From the NCBI RefSeq assembly GCF_012290005.1, contig NZ_JAAXMS010000002.1:682001-746000 (forward strand): DNA of 64,000 nucleotides. Reading direction: 5' to 3'. A model generated the notes under the pieces. It had not been told where the DNA came from and did no database searches. It worked only from the letters and a program-made list of their open reading frames with translations. Numbering within the stretch: position 1 is the stretch's first letter; each line of letters starts with the position of its first letter. The DNA is from Crateriforma spongiae (GTDB lineage: Bacteria; Planctomycetota; Planctomycetia; Pirellulales; Pirellulaceae). Below, piece after piece: positions 30,498 through 40,053 of the stretch. Both the position numbers and the translations under genes were made by a program.

Positions 30498-32666
30498 CTA
30501 CGGCTTTGCCGACACAAGCGGGACCAAGGCGACCGCATCGGCAATGACATGCCCATCGGTCCCCTGATTGCTGATTCGAACGGTGACGGATTGTCTGGTC
30601 GATAACGAGTATTTGCCCAGGGAAACGAAACAGCCATCCAACGTCGGACTTTCCTTCTGATTGACGGTGGCGACCACCTGATTTCCCCCCCATCGAATCA
30701 GAACCGGCACATTGGTCGCACGATTGGAATGCGGTGTGTATGCCAGACGCAGCTCGTATTCGCCGCCGTCGTCAACGGTGATCGTGAAGGTTGCGGTTGA
30801 TTTGCCGTCCCCCGCATTCCCATCGTGCAGATAGTCGTAACCGACATGGTTGGCCGCAGAATGACTGGATTGCCAACTGCCCGTGGTCTGTGCTTTCGTG
30901 TTGTCAACGACCAAGCCATTGATCGACTTCACAGGAATCGATTGCGAGCGGTCTGAGACGGCATCCAAGACATCCGCCGGTGTTTCCAGCACTTGTTCGT
31001 CATCCAACAATTTCTGTCGCAATTCCGCGTACGGTATTTCTTGAACGGCGACGCCGCGATCAATCGCAATGGCGGCGGCGGTCGACGCGGATTGCCCCAG
31101 GATCATGAACACGGGTTCCATACGAATCGAACCAAAGGCGATGTGCGAGCTGGACACACAGACGGGTACCAACAGATTTTCGCACTCGGCCTTCTTCGGC
31201 ACCAACGCTTGATAGGCGATCTGATACGGGCCCCGTGTCGACACACCGATATCGCCTTCGTTTTGCACATGACCGTTGTCATCGACGTACCGCTGGACGT
31301 TATGTGAATCCATCGCGTAACTGCCCATGCCCACCGAACAGGGCGTTTCGGTTCGCTTCAGCAGATGGTTTTCGGTCATCACCATTTCGCCCATCATTCG
31401 GCGGGCTTCGCGAACGTAAATCTGATGCGGCCAATTACCGTTGTCTTGAAACTCGTCCGCCGCCAAGCCCCATTGGTTCATTCGATCGCGTGTCGTCTGT
31501 GGTACACGCGGGTCGGTGCAGATGAAGTACAGCCAACCTTTCTGATAGCGCTCGTGTTCGGCGATGATTTCGCGACGTCGCTGGTAGCTGGCCTCGGGAT
31601 ATTCGTAGTTCATGCCGATGTTGTCGGTACTCATCGGACCATGGTTGTTCGTGTCGGTTTTGCGATTGGGAATCGGATCGAATTTCCGAAACGTATCCCT
31701 CCAACCGGCTTGGTAGATTCGCCCCAACAATTCGTAATCGGCCGGATCGTAACCGTCAGGCTTTGCAAAAGGGACTCGGTTATCGGGATGATCCGTCAGA
31801 CACATGCGAAAGCAATAGGCTTGGATCCGGTGGTCCGCCGCACCATATTCACCGGGCGGATCATCGCTGACTTTGGCGATCACGCCGCTGGACGGGTCAC
31901 CAGGGACCACATAGGGATCGATCGGGGAATCGATGGCTTTAAAATGATGGCGGTGGTGATAGACGCCGGTTTGAATGCCGTTCCATTGTTCACCGTACGT
32001 ATCCATGGATTCGCGACCGACGTGATAGCTGACACCGGCGGCCGCCATCAGATCACCTTCATAGGTCGCGTCGATGAACATTTTGCCTTGATAGACACTG
32101 CCATCAAGCGTCGTGAACTGTGTGATGCGTCCGTCGACCACGGTGACACCGTTATCGCGATCCAGCCACCGGTCGCGGTGCACATCGATCTGGTTTTCGT
32201 CGACCCAACTGTCAAAGATGGCTTCGGCCACGTGCGGTTCAAAGATCCACATCGTGCGTCGATCGCCATCGATTGCCGGGGTCCCCTGGCCGCGATTTCC
32301 GTAATCCGAACGTGGCTGCCATTGCCAAGCCTGGTCGGTTTGATAGTGGTCGTATACACGGGCATAAAATTCTCGGGCGATTCCGCCGATGACCGCTTTG
32401 TTCCCCGTGTCGGTCCACCCCAAACCGCCGCTGGTCAATCCACCCAAGTGCTTGTCCGGCGATACGACGACGACCGACAGGCCATCGCGTTTCGCTTGAA
32501 CCGCAGCGGAAATCGCCGCTGATGTACCGCCATAAATGACCAGGTCGCGACGCACACGGACCGGCCTATCTTGGTCTTTTCCTTGGGTCTGGTTTGCATC
32601 GGCAGCGAACACCGGATGCACACAGATCACCATCAGAGCGATGGTGAAAGCTTGTCGAACAGTCAT
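30498..32666 (-). CDS. Exported FAD-dependent oxidoreductase (FAD_oxidored, xanthan-lyase-like)
   Basis: A 722-residue protein with a signal peptide (VRQAFTIALMVICVHPVFAA). The FAD-binding Rossmann motif follows: DLVIYGGTSAAISAAVQAKR near residue 42, then SPDKHLGGLTSGGLGW. The long central part matches the FAD_oxidored family (PF12831). The last ~130 residues, starting near VDNTKAQTTGSWQSS, look like a golvesin/xanthan-lyase-type beta-sandwich (DGGEYELRLAYTPHSNRATN, VPVLIRWGG). Such proteins are common in planctomycetes next to polysaccharide-degradation genes, and a sugar-related oxidation is plausible but unproven. ATG 32666 is chosen as the start of the signal peptide. It is convergent with the glycosyltransferase, one base apart. 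Confidence 0.85.
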   Translation of the reverse strand: MTVRQAFTIALMVICVHPVFAADANQTQGKDQDRPVRVRRDLVIYGGTSAAISAAVQAKRDGLSVVVVSPDKHLGGLTSGGLGWTDTGNKAVIGGIAREFYARVYDHYQTDQAWQWQPRSDYGNRGQGTPAIDGDRRTMWIFEPHVAEAIFDSWVDENQIDVHRDRWLDRDNGVTVVDGRITQFTTLDGSVYQGKMFIDATYEGDLMAAAGVSYHVGRESMDTYGEQWNGIQTGVYHHRHHFKAIDSPIDPYVVPGDPSSGVIAKVSDDPPGEYGAADHRIQAYCFRMCLTDHPDNRVPFAKPDGYDPADYELLGRIYQAGWRDTFRKFDPIPNRKTDTNNHGPMSTDNIGMNYEYPEASYQRRREIIAEHERYQKGWLYFICTDPRVPQTTRDRMNQWGLAADEFQDNGNWPHQIYVREARRMMGEMVMTENHLLKRTETPCSVGMGSYAMDSHNVQRYVDDNGHVQNEGDIGVSTRGPYQIAYQALVPKKAECENLLVPVCVSSSHIAFGSIRMEPVFMILGQSASTAAAIAIDRGVAVQEIPYAELRQKLLDDEQVLETPADVLDAVSDRSQSIPVKSINGLVVDNTKAQTTGSWQSSHSAANHVGYDYLHDGNAGDGKSTATFTITVDDGGEYELRLAYTPHSNRATNVPVLIRWGGNQVVATVNQKESPTLDGCFVSLGKYSLSTRQSVTVRISNQGTDGHVIADAVALVPLVSAKP

Positions 32667-32821
32667 GGGGCACACACGCTGGGGAAGCGAGTCGAAAGGC
32701 GGGACGAAACCTGCCACCGTCGGTCGCGATCAACCAATGCGTCGATGATGCGACCGGGCGACAGCTAGTGCCACAGCATAATGCCCTGCCCCGTTACCGT
32801 GGGCACCAACGTCGAACCCGA

Positions 32822-33727
32822 TCAGCCTGCGGCGCGTGGGTGCGCCTTTTCGTAAATCTGGCGTAGCCCCGCGGCGCTAACGTGCGTGTAAATCTGTGTG
32901 GTCGACAGGCTTTTATGGCCCAGCAATTCTTGGACGCTGCGGATATCGGCTCCGCGATCCAGCAAATGTGTGGCAAAACTGTGTCGCAGCGTGTGTGGAC
33001 TGGTCCGTGAATCCAGATCAGCCAGACCGATGTATTTTTCCAACATTCGTCCGACGCTACGCGTGGTCAGGTTTCGACCGAAACGATTCACAAAGACCGG
33101 GGCCTCGCGGCCGAGTTGTTCGACCTTGGGGTCGCGAACCCGCACCCGCGCATAACGATCGATCGCCCGCAGTGCGAAAGACCCTAGCGGACTGATCCGT
33201 TCCTTGCGACCTTTCCCACGCACCCGAACAATCTGTTCGTGTGGGTCGATATCACCGTCGCGGATCCCCACCAGTTCGCTGACGCGAAGCCCTGCGGAGT
33301 ACATCGTTTCCAGAATCGCCCGGTCCCTCAGGCCCGCCGGATCGGCATCGGGCGGTGCCAACAACAGCCGCCCAACCTCATCGGTGCTTAACACGTGTGG
33401 CAGCTTTCGCTGTCGGCGTGGGTTACGCAGCGGCTTGGCGGGATTGCTGGTCGCCATCCCTTCACGCATGGCAAAGCGATAGAAACTGCGCAGCGATGCC
33501 AACTTTCGGGAAATGGTCGCGCGTGCGTATCCGGCTTCGGTCAAAGCCGCCTGGAACGTGCGCAGCTGTTGTGGCGAAAGATCATCCGGCTTGGGCGTGC
33601 CGCCGGTGGTCGCTTGCAACCATTCCAACAATCCGAACAGATCTTCGCGATACGACTTGATCGTCAAGTCGGACGCGTTGCGTTCGGTGGCCAAGTATCG
33701 CAGAAACGAAGTGATCGCTTGTTGCAT
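32822..33727 (-). CDS. xerC: Tyrosine recombinase XerC/XerD
   Basis: A 301-residue site-specific recombinase acting at dif to resolve chromosome dimers. N-terminal SAM-like DNA-binding domain ([20 protein letters not shown]) and C-terminal catalytic domain with the full set of residues: Arg in [13 protein letters not shown] near 149, Lys in [13 protein letters not shown] near 174, His/Arg in [17 protein letters not shown] near 245, His in [10 protein letters not shown] and the Tyr nucleophile in IYTHVS near 278. Length and lack of flanking repeats fit a housekeeping XerC/D rather than a phage integrase. XerC versus XerD is uncertain. It is last in a leftward run with two small upstream genes. 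Confidence 0.92.
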   Translation of the reverse strand: MQQAITSFLRYLATERNASDLTIKSYREDLFGLLEWLQATTGGTPKPDDLSPQQLRTFQAALTEAGYARATISRKLASLRSFYRFAMREGMATSNPAKPLRNPRRQRKLPHVLSTDEVGRLLLAPPDADPAGLRDRAILETMYSAGLRVSELVGIRDGDIDPHEQIVRVRGKGRKERISPLGSFALRAIDRYARVRVRDPKVEQLGREAPVFVNRFGRNLTTRSVGRMLEKYIGLADLDSRTSPHTLRHSFATHLLDRGADIRSVQELLGHKSLSTTQIYTHVSAAGLRQIYEKAHPRAAG

Positions 33728-33763
33728 TGCCCAAAAGAGCCCGAAACGTTTGGAAGCGGACGA

Positions 33764-34006
33764 CTAAAATTCGTCCGATGACAGACTGTCCAACTCCGCT
33801 TCGTAATAATCGCAGGCTTCATCGGGCACGGCGTCACGGATCTTGCGGCTCAGCATCGCGGCGTCGTACCAGCTGAAATCGATTTCCGGATTGGCGGCGA
33901 ATCGGGCCAGCTGACGCAACGTTTCGTCGCGGTTCTGATCGTCGAACAAAAAGAGAAACTTCTCTTCACCTTTGACCAACGCCAGTACGTTGATTTCCGC
34001 ATCCAT
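33764..34006 (-). CDS. Small acidic protein of unknown function
   Basis: An 80-residue acidic protein starting MDAEINVLALVKGEEKFLFL, with an alpha/beta pattern (strand VLALVKGEEKFLFLFDD, helix RDETLRQLARFAAN) and an acidic tail ending SSDEF. No family recognised. No signal peptide. It is 36 bases upstream of xerC and 85 bases downstream of a lipoprotein gene on the same strand. A longer frame up to 34201 exists but would overlap the lipoprotein 3' end, so the internal ATG was chosen. Confidence 0.65.
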   Translation of the reverse strand: MDAEINVLALVKGEEKFLFLFDDQNRDETLRQLARFAANPEIDFSWYDAAMLSRKIRDAVPDEACDYYEAELDSLSSDEF

Positions 34007-34091
34007 TCGATTGTTCCCGATGGTCCGTTGAACGTCCGTGGCCTTGGACCGAGCCGACAATTCGCCGGCCGGCGTGCCACGCTGACGAACA

Positions 34092-35159
34092 TCAGTATCG
34101 GCTGAGCGGCCAACGTAGGATGAGGTCGCTTTGGTCCGCACCCCCGCGAGACTCCAGCATTTCAGCGATGTGAAGGTGACAACAGAAACGTACGAAATCA
34201 TCGCTACGTTTCAGATATCCTTGCCAACCCATCCCGCGTGCGTCATCACCCGTTTCAACGTAATCGGCAAGCCTTGCCGTAAAGTAAGGGTCGTCCCCGC
34301 GATACATCCGCGTTTGTGCCAAGACCGGCTTATGAGTGGGCGTTGCAACCGGTCGCACCGGAGCCGGCGGATCGGGGATCAAGTCGACCGGACCGGGAAA
34401 ATTGGGTGGCAGGCTTTCGTGCATCGCTCCGTCGGCGGTCCATGATTCCGCATCCAACGTGACGATCGAACCATCCAAAGGGTCTTGCAACATGACATCG
34501 CCGATGATGTTCTCACCTTCGACATAGCCTGCTTGGACCGTCGCTTGGCTGTCGGGGCCTTGGTGGCCGTCGGGTTGTTGCTGGGCAACGGTCGGCGATT
34601 GGGTGGCCAGCTGGCTGCGGGCAAGTTCGAATTCGGCTTCCTGGACAATTCGACTGGGGATGTCTTCTTCCGCCTCGGTTCCCCACGGCAAACCATAACC
34701 GGGCGGGATTTCGTGGAAGCCTTCGTTGGCTGCATACCAATGAACGGTCATGGCCATGCGGGGCGGGTAATACGATTCGTAATCGGTGACCGAGCCGACC
34801 ACGACCGCTTCCACGTTCATGAACCGGGCCAGGTTCTGAAACTGTTGCCCGGTGGTGGGTTCGCCGAACTGCATCGCATACGCGTGCCACTGTGCTTTGG
34901 TCACGCCGACCGGCAAGACCTCGAACCCGGGAACCGCTTGCAGCGCCGCATAGTAGGCCTCGGCCACCTGTTCGGTGTCCAGCGTCGGCGATTGACTTTG
35001 GTTATAGAACGGCAACACCGCCACCCGCTTGAGCTGCGGAAACGGGTTGTGAAGCCTTTGGCGGTACCGCGTTTCGGGAAACAGCGAACAGCCGCCCCAG
35101 AACGGGCACAAAGCGATCGTCAGCAGAATCGCGGGCAGATGACGGGTGGCGTGTTTCAC
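34092..35159 (-). CDS. Lipoprotein with CsgG/GNA1162-like N-terminal region
   Basis: A 355-residue protein with signal PAILLTIALCPFWGGC and acylated Cys near residue 24. The following FPQLKRVAVLPFYNQSQSPT and AEAYYAALQAVPGFEVLPV resemble the alpha/beta fold of periplasmic lipoproteins such as CsgG, LpoB or GNA1162, in which 'vaVLPF.N.s' begins the first strand. The block FMNVEAVVVGSVTDYESYYP near 111 fits the same fold. Residues ~190-270 are a low-complexity insert rich in Gln, Pro and Asp. The C-terminal part (RLADYVETGDDARGMGWQGY) is family-specific and unrecognised. A cell-envelope role is likely. Confidence 0.7.
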   Translation of the reverse strand: MKHATRHLPAILLTIALCPFWGGCSLFPETRYRQRLHNPFPQLKRVAVLPFYNQSQSPTLDTEQVAEAYYAALQAVPGFEVLPVGVTKAQWHAYAMQFGEPTTGQQFQNLARFMNVEAVVVGSVTDYESYYPPRMAMTVHWYAANEGFHEIPPGYGLPWGTEAEEDIPSRIVQEAEFELARSQLATQSPTVAQQQPDGHQGPDSQATVQAGYVEGENIIGDVMLQDPLDGSIVTLDAESWTADGAMHESLPPNFPGPVDLIPDPPAPVRPVATPTHKPVLAQTRMYRGDDPYFTARLADYVETGDDARGMGWQGYLKRSDDFVRFCCHLHIAEMLESRGGADQSDLILRWPLSRY

Positions 35160-35281
35160 GGTTACTCGGGCCGGCGCGCAATGAGTCCCGCGTTGCCTCC
35201 GTCCCTAGCTTTCCTGGATCGGCACGCATCGCGGCCGACTTGATTCAAATCCCAGGATTTTTTCGGCGCTGCCGATCCGAA

Positions 35282-35686
35282 TCAGCGAACGTACACGGGC
35301 ACCAGCACCGTCGGCTGGTTGTAGCGGCTGGCCGCCGTGGGGATCGCGTGGAAGCGAGGACGCAACGGCGAATGTCCCAGCCAAGCGTCGCGTTCCATCC
35401 GTGCCATACGATGCTTCATCCAGTAGAGCGCTCGTTCCTGACGAAGCATCGCCGTCCGCAGCTTTTTGTCGTACGCCTGTTCGGCACGACGACGGTCCAG
35501 CGACGGATTTTCGGTCACCGCCGGCGGTTGCGTTGCGCTCGGCTCGGCCGATTCGGCGGGGCTGCCATAAAGCGGCAGACGATCGAACATCGGTGCGGCG
35601 GCATCGGTCGCATCGTCTTGCGCCACAGCGGCACCGGCGGAAAACACACAAACCGCGAAAGCGGACAACAGCAACGTCTTTTTCAT
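35282..35686 (-). CDS. Small exported protein, function unknown
   Basis: A 134-residue protein whose ATG at 35686 starts a typical signal peptide (MKKTLLLSAFAVCVFSAGAA, cleavage near VAQ). The mature part has a Pro/Ser/Thr-rich first half and a basic helical stretch (RRRAEQAYDKKLRTAMLRQE) followed by a tail ending QPTVLVPVYVR. No family recognised. GGGTGA just upstream could be its ribosome binding site. Confidence 0.65.
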   Translation of the reverse strand: MKKTLLLSAFAVCVFSAGAAVAQDDATDAAAPMFDRLPLYGSPAESAEPSATQPPAVTENPSLDRRRAEQAYDKKLRTAMLRQERALYWMKHRMARMERDAWLGHSPLRPRFHAIPTAASRYNQPTVLVPVYVR

Positions 35687-36048
35687 TTCACCCGCTCGTA
35701 CGCCGGAAGGTGTTTGGCCAGATTTCTGGGTTGATAGCCCTGCCATTGGTATCGGCGATTGACCGAAGCGGCGCTTAGGCGTGCGAACGAAACAAGGGTG
35801 AATCAGACGCCCACAAACGGGTTATGCGGACGGATCTGGGCAACTGTATCGATTAGGGTGTTTGTGCGGCGACCGCCCAGGCGGCGTTGTCGCGGATGAC
35901 GCCCTTTTCGTCGGCGAAGCGCCGGCTAAGATGAATCGTCAGACGCACATGACGTTCGTGATCCGACGGTGCGTCGCTCCCCCCCTTTGCGAATCGTTCA
36001 TCGACGAACCGTTCCGTTTTTCAACCGTCCTGCCCGCTGAACAGACCT
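35687..36048 (+). other. Divergent intergenic region, no gene seen
   Basis: 362 bases between the small exported protein (leftward) and the small lipoprotein (rightward). It must hold both promoters; no convincing -35/-10 pair, RNA gene or repeat was identified. Confidence 0.5.
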
Positions 36049-36255
36049 ATGAACAAATTGATCTCCTTGGTTGCCGCCGCCCTGTTGTGCTGCTTCACCG
36101 TCGGATGCACCCCGCCGGCCGAAGACGTGGACGTTTCGACCGACACCACCGTCACCGAAACCGAAACGGAAACCTCCAACACCACCACCGGTGTTGAAAC
36201 CCCGGGCAGCAACGTCACCACCGGCAGCGAAACGCCCGCCGGCGAAACTCCCTGA
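36049..36255 (+). CDS. Small Thr/Glu-rich lipoprotein
   Basis: A 68-residue protein: MNKLISLVAAALLCCFTVGC is a lipoprotein signal with lipobox T-V-G-C (Cys 20). The mature ~49 residues are almost entirely Thr, Glu, Val, Ser, Pro and Gly (TETETETSNTTTG, then two GSN/GSE-type units), so unstructured and possibly a glycosylated spacer. Followed by a strong terminator at 36317. Function unknown. Confidence 0.75.
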   Translation: MNKLISLVAAALLCCFTVGCTPPAEDVDVSTDTTVTETETETSNTTTGVETPGSNVTTGSETPAGETP

Positions 36256-36303
36256 TCGACGGTCCACCGCCGTCGCGTTGGGCTGGGATTTCCCGCCGTT
36301 GCC

Positions 36304-37374
36304 CTAGAAGTCTTTGGGCCGTTCAATCACCGATTGAACGGCCTTTTTTAGTGCCTCCTCACCGGACAAGACCACCCAATCGACCTGAATCGCGGACAAT
36401 GGCAGCCCGCCCAGTCGCGAGGTCTTTAGTTTCACAAGGTCCTTGTGGGTACAGACCACTTCGTCGACGCGGCCATCCAGTCCGCCGATCCATTCACGTA
36501 CCCGCTGGACCGTGTCGGGTTCGTACCGGTCGTGGTCGGGCAAACGAAAAGAATCAACCATTTTCGCGCCGCACTGCCGCACGGTTGATTCGAAGGAATC
36601 TGGATTTCCGATCGCGCACAGAGTCGCGACCCGGCGATCTTCTAAATCGCTGATCGGCCGGTTCTGGTCGGCATCATTGATCAAGCGTGACGGTTGGTGG
36701 TCGCTCGTGATCAGCGGTATCTGATCGCCGATCCTTTCGTCCACATCGGCCAGCCGTCTCTTGATCGCATCCACCGTGTCGGCATTGACTTGGCCGCATC
36801 GGCTGAGGATCACCAGATCGGCACGTCGGATTCCGGTCACCGGTTCACGCAGCAACCCACGTGGCAACAGGTGACCGTAGCCGAATGGACACGTCGCATC
36901 GATCACGACAATGTCCAGATCGCGATGCAAGCGGCGATGCTGGAAACCGTCGTCCATCAAGATGACTTCGGCTTCCAATTCATTGACCGCGATTTCGGCG
37001 GCCGACACCCGATCGGGATCCTGCAAATGCGGCACATCGGGCAATCGCGCGTACAGCTCATCCGCCTCGTCGTTTTGGTCGGCGTCCCCACGCCCGTAAC
37101 CTCGGCTGACCAATGCCACACGGTACCCTGCATCGCGAATCTGTCGAGCAAGCGCGGCCACGATCGGCGTCTTTCCCGTCCCACCGGTCGTCAGATTGCC
37201 GACGCTGATGACCGGGACGCCACAATCGATCACCGCTTGGCGATCGCGATCGAAACGCTGATTTCGATAACGAACGCCCAAGCCGTAGGCCAGGCTGCCG
37301 GCCCCCAAGGCCGCACGCAACAATCCCGCCGACACACCGCGTTTCCGTCCCGACATGATTTCGCGATAATCCAT
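36304..37374 (-). CDS. lpxK: Tetraacyldisaccharide 4'-kinase
   Basis: A 356-residue membrane-associated P-loop kinase adding the 4'-phosphate to lipid A. Signature blocks: PVISVGNLTTGGTGKTP with the Walker A near residues 58-70, ALVSRGYGRGDADQ near 87, ILMDDGFQHRRLHRDLDIVV near 140 with the DDGFQHR catalytic element, and LLPRGLLREPVTGI near 170. An N-terminal hydrophobic patch (AGLLRAALGAGSLAYGLGV) probably inserts in the inner membrane. ATG 37374 is preferred; a frame open to 37485 adds 37 polar residues. The last codons (KKAVQSVIERPKDF) lie opposite a terminator for the convergent lipoprotein gene. Confidence 0.94.
   Translation of the reverse strand: MDYREIMSGRKRGVSAGLLRAALGAGSLAYGLGVRYRNQRFDRDRQAVIDCGVPVISVGNLTTGGTGKTPIVAALARQIRDAGYRVALVSRGYGRGDADQNDEADELYARLPDVPHLQDPDRVSAAEIAVNELEAEVILMDDGFQHRRLHRDLDIVVIDATCPFGYGHLLPRGLLREPVTGIRRADLVILSRCGQVNADTVDAIKRRLADVDERIGDQIPLITSDHQPSRLINDADQNRPISDLEDRRVATLCAIGNPDSFESTVRQCGAKMVDSFRLPDHDRYEPDTVQRVREWIGGLDGRVDEVVCTHKDLVKLKTSRLGGLPLSAIQVDWVVLSGEEALKKAVQSVIERPKDF
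36317..36349 (+). terminator. Rho-independent terminator of the small lipoprotein gene, inside lpxK 3' end
   Basis: Perfect 12-bp stem GGCCGTTCAATC / GATTGAACGGCC with loop ACC, followed by TTTTTT. It is 62 bases after the lipoprotein stop and lies within the last 16 codons of lpxK on the opposite strand. Confidence 0.93.
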
Positions 37375-37549
37375 CACCCGGCCACTACGTGTCGACGATT
37401 CCTGGAACTGGTGCTGTCGCGATTCCGAACGATCGCGACCTGTTTTTCTGGGTTCAGAATAGCGCCCCGACGTCCGGGCTGTCACCCTGGTCTGCCTTCA
37501 CTGTTGCCCACAATTTTTACCATCCCCACACTTCTTACCGGCTGCCCCC

Positions 37550-38383
37550 ATGCTGATCGATAGTCATCACCATCTCTGGAAATACAGCGTCGACGACTAT
37601 GGCTGGATCGACGATTCCATGTCGGTGCTGAAGAACGACTTCCTGGCACCCCAATTGGCAGAAATCGCCGACGGTCATTCGGTCGATGGTTTCGTCAGTG
37701 TCCAGGCCCGTCAGTGCATCGAAGAGACCGATGCCTTGCTGGAAATCGCCGAACAGGAATCACGCATCCGCGGCATCGTCGGCTGGGTGCCCTTGATCGA
37801 TCCGGACGTCGACAAGCACTTGCACCATTATGCGGACCAACCGCGGGTGGTGGGTTTTCGGCATGTGGTGCAAGACGAACCCGATGACCGTTTTCTGTTG
37901 CGGGAAGATTTCAATCGCGGTGTCGGCCGGCTGCGTGAATTTGGATTCGTCTATGACATTCTGATTTTCGGACGACAGTTGCCCGCGGCACTGGAATTCG
38001 TCGACCGACATCCCGACCAAAAGTTTGTCTTGGACCATATCGCCAAACCGGCGATCGACGGCGACCACGTCAACGCGAATTGGATGACCAATTTCCGCCA
38101 GTTGGCCAAGCGTTCCAATGTCGTTTGCAAGTTCAGCGGCGTTGTGACCGAGGTCCGTGACGAACAATGGACGATCGACACGATCCGTCCGTACTTTGAC
38201 ATCGCGTTGGAAGCATTCGGTGCAGACCGATTGATGTTCGGAAGCGACTGGCCGGTCTGTTTGCTTCGTTCGCAGTACACCCGGTGGCTGGACACGGTCC
38301 GGCAACTGACCGAACCACTCAGCGATTCTGAAAAGTCGCAGTTCTTTGCCCAGACCGCGATCGACGCCTACGGCTTGAAGTGA
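37550..38383 (+). CDS. Amidohydrolase-2 family protein (L-fuconolactonase-like)
   Basis: A 277-residue TIM-barrel metal-dependent hydrolase. It starts MLIDSHHHLWKYSVDDYGWI, the H-x-H metal motif and W of the fuconolactonase/rhamnonolactonase subgroup (COG3618). Later blocks: GIVGWVPLIDPDV near 80, VVGFRHVVQDEPDDRFL near 102, FVLDHIAKPAI near 160 and the C-terminal FGSDWPVCLLRS near 226, with the conserved Asp. It probably opens a sugar lactone in deoxy-sugar catabolism; the substrate is not known. Single gene, divergent from lpxK and convergent with proS. Confidence 0.85.
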   Translation: MLIDSHHHLWKYSVDDYGWIDDSMSVLKNDFLAPQLAEIADGHSVDGFVSVQARQCIEETDALLEIAEQESRIRGIVGWVPLIDPDVDKHLHHYADQPRVVGFRHVVQDEPDDRFLLREDFNRGVGRLREFGFVYDILIFGRQLPAALEFVDRHPDQKFVLDHIAKPAIDGDHVNANWMTNFRQLAKRSNVVCKFSGVVTEVRDEQWTIDTIRPYFDIALEAFGADRLMFGSDWPVCLLRSQYTRWLDTVRQLTEPLSDSEKSQFFAQTAIDAYGLK

Positions 38384-38408
38384 TTCCGATCACCGGAAAA
38401 GAATCCGA

Positions 38409-39911
<1,503 letters not shown>

Positions 39912-40031
39912 GGCAGTGATGCAAGAGTTCGAGGCGTCAGAACATCAAGAAAACGCGTGCGAACCAGGCCCACACGCGTCGAACGAAAGCGGCATCGTAC
40001 CGAAGCCGCCGGATCAGAATAAGACCGCGCC

Positions 40032-40048
40032 CGCCGGTCGAACCGGCG
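40032..40048 (-). terminator. Possible weak terminator after flgE
   Basis: 7-bp stem CGCCGGT / ACCGGCG with loop CGA, six bases downstream of the flgE stop on the minus strand. Only a weak T-containing stretch follows, so it could be a 3'-stabilising hairpin. Confidence 0.35.
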
Positions 40049-40053
40049 ACGGC

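Noticed and set aside
31365-32522. Plus-strand open frame of 385 codons
   Set aside because: Antisense to the FAD oxidoreductase, which has a clear Rossmann motif and signal peptide.
32822-33727. Integrase marking a mobile element
   Set aside because: The recombinase has XerC/D length and motifs; no att-like repeats, tRNA target or phage genes flank it.
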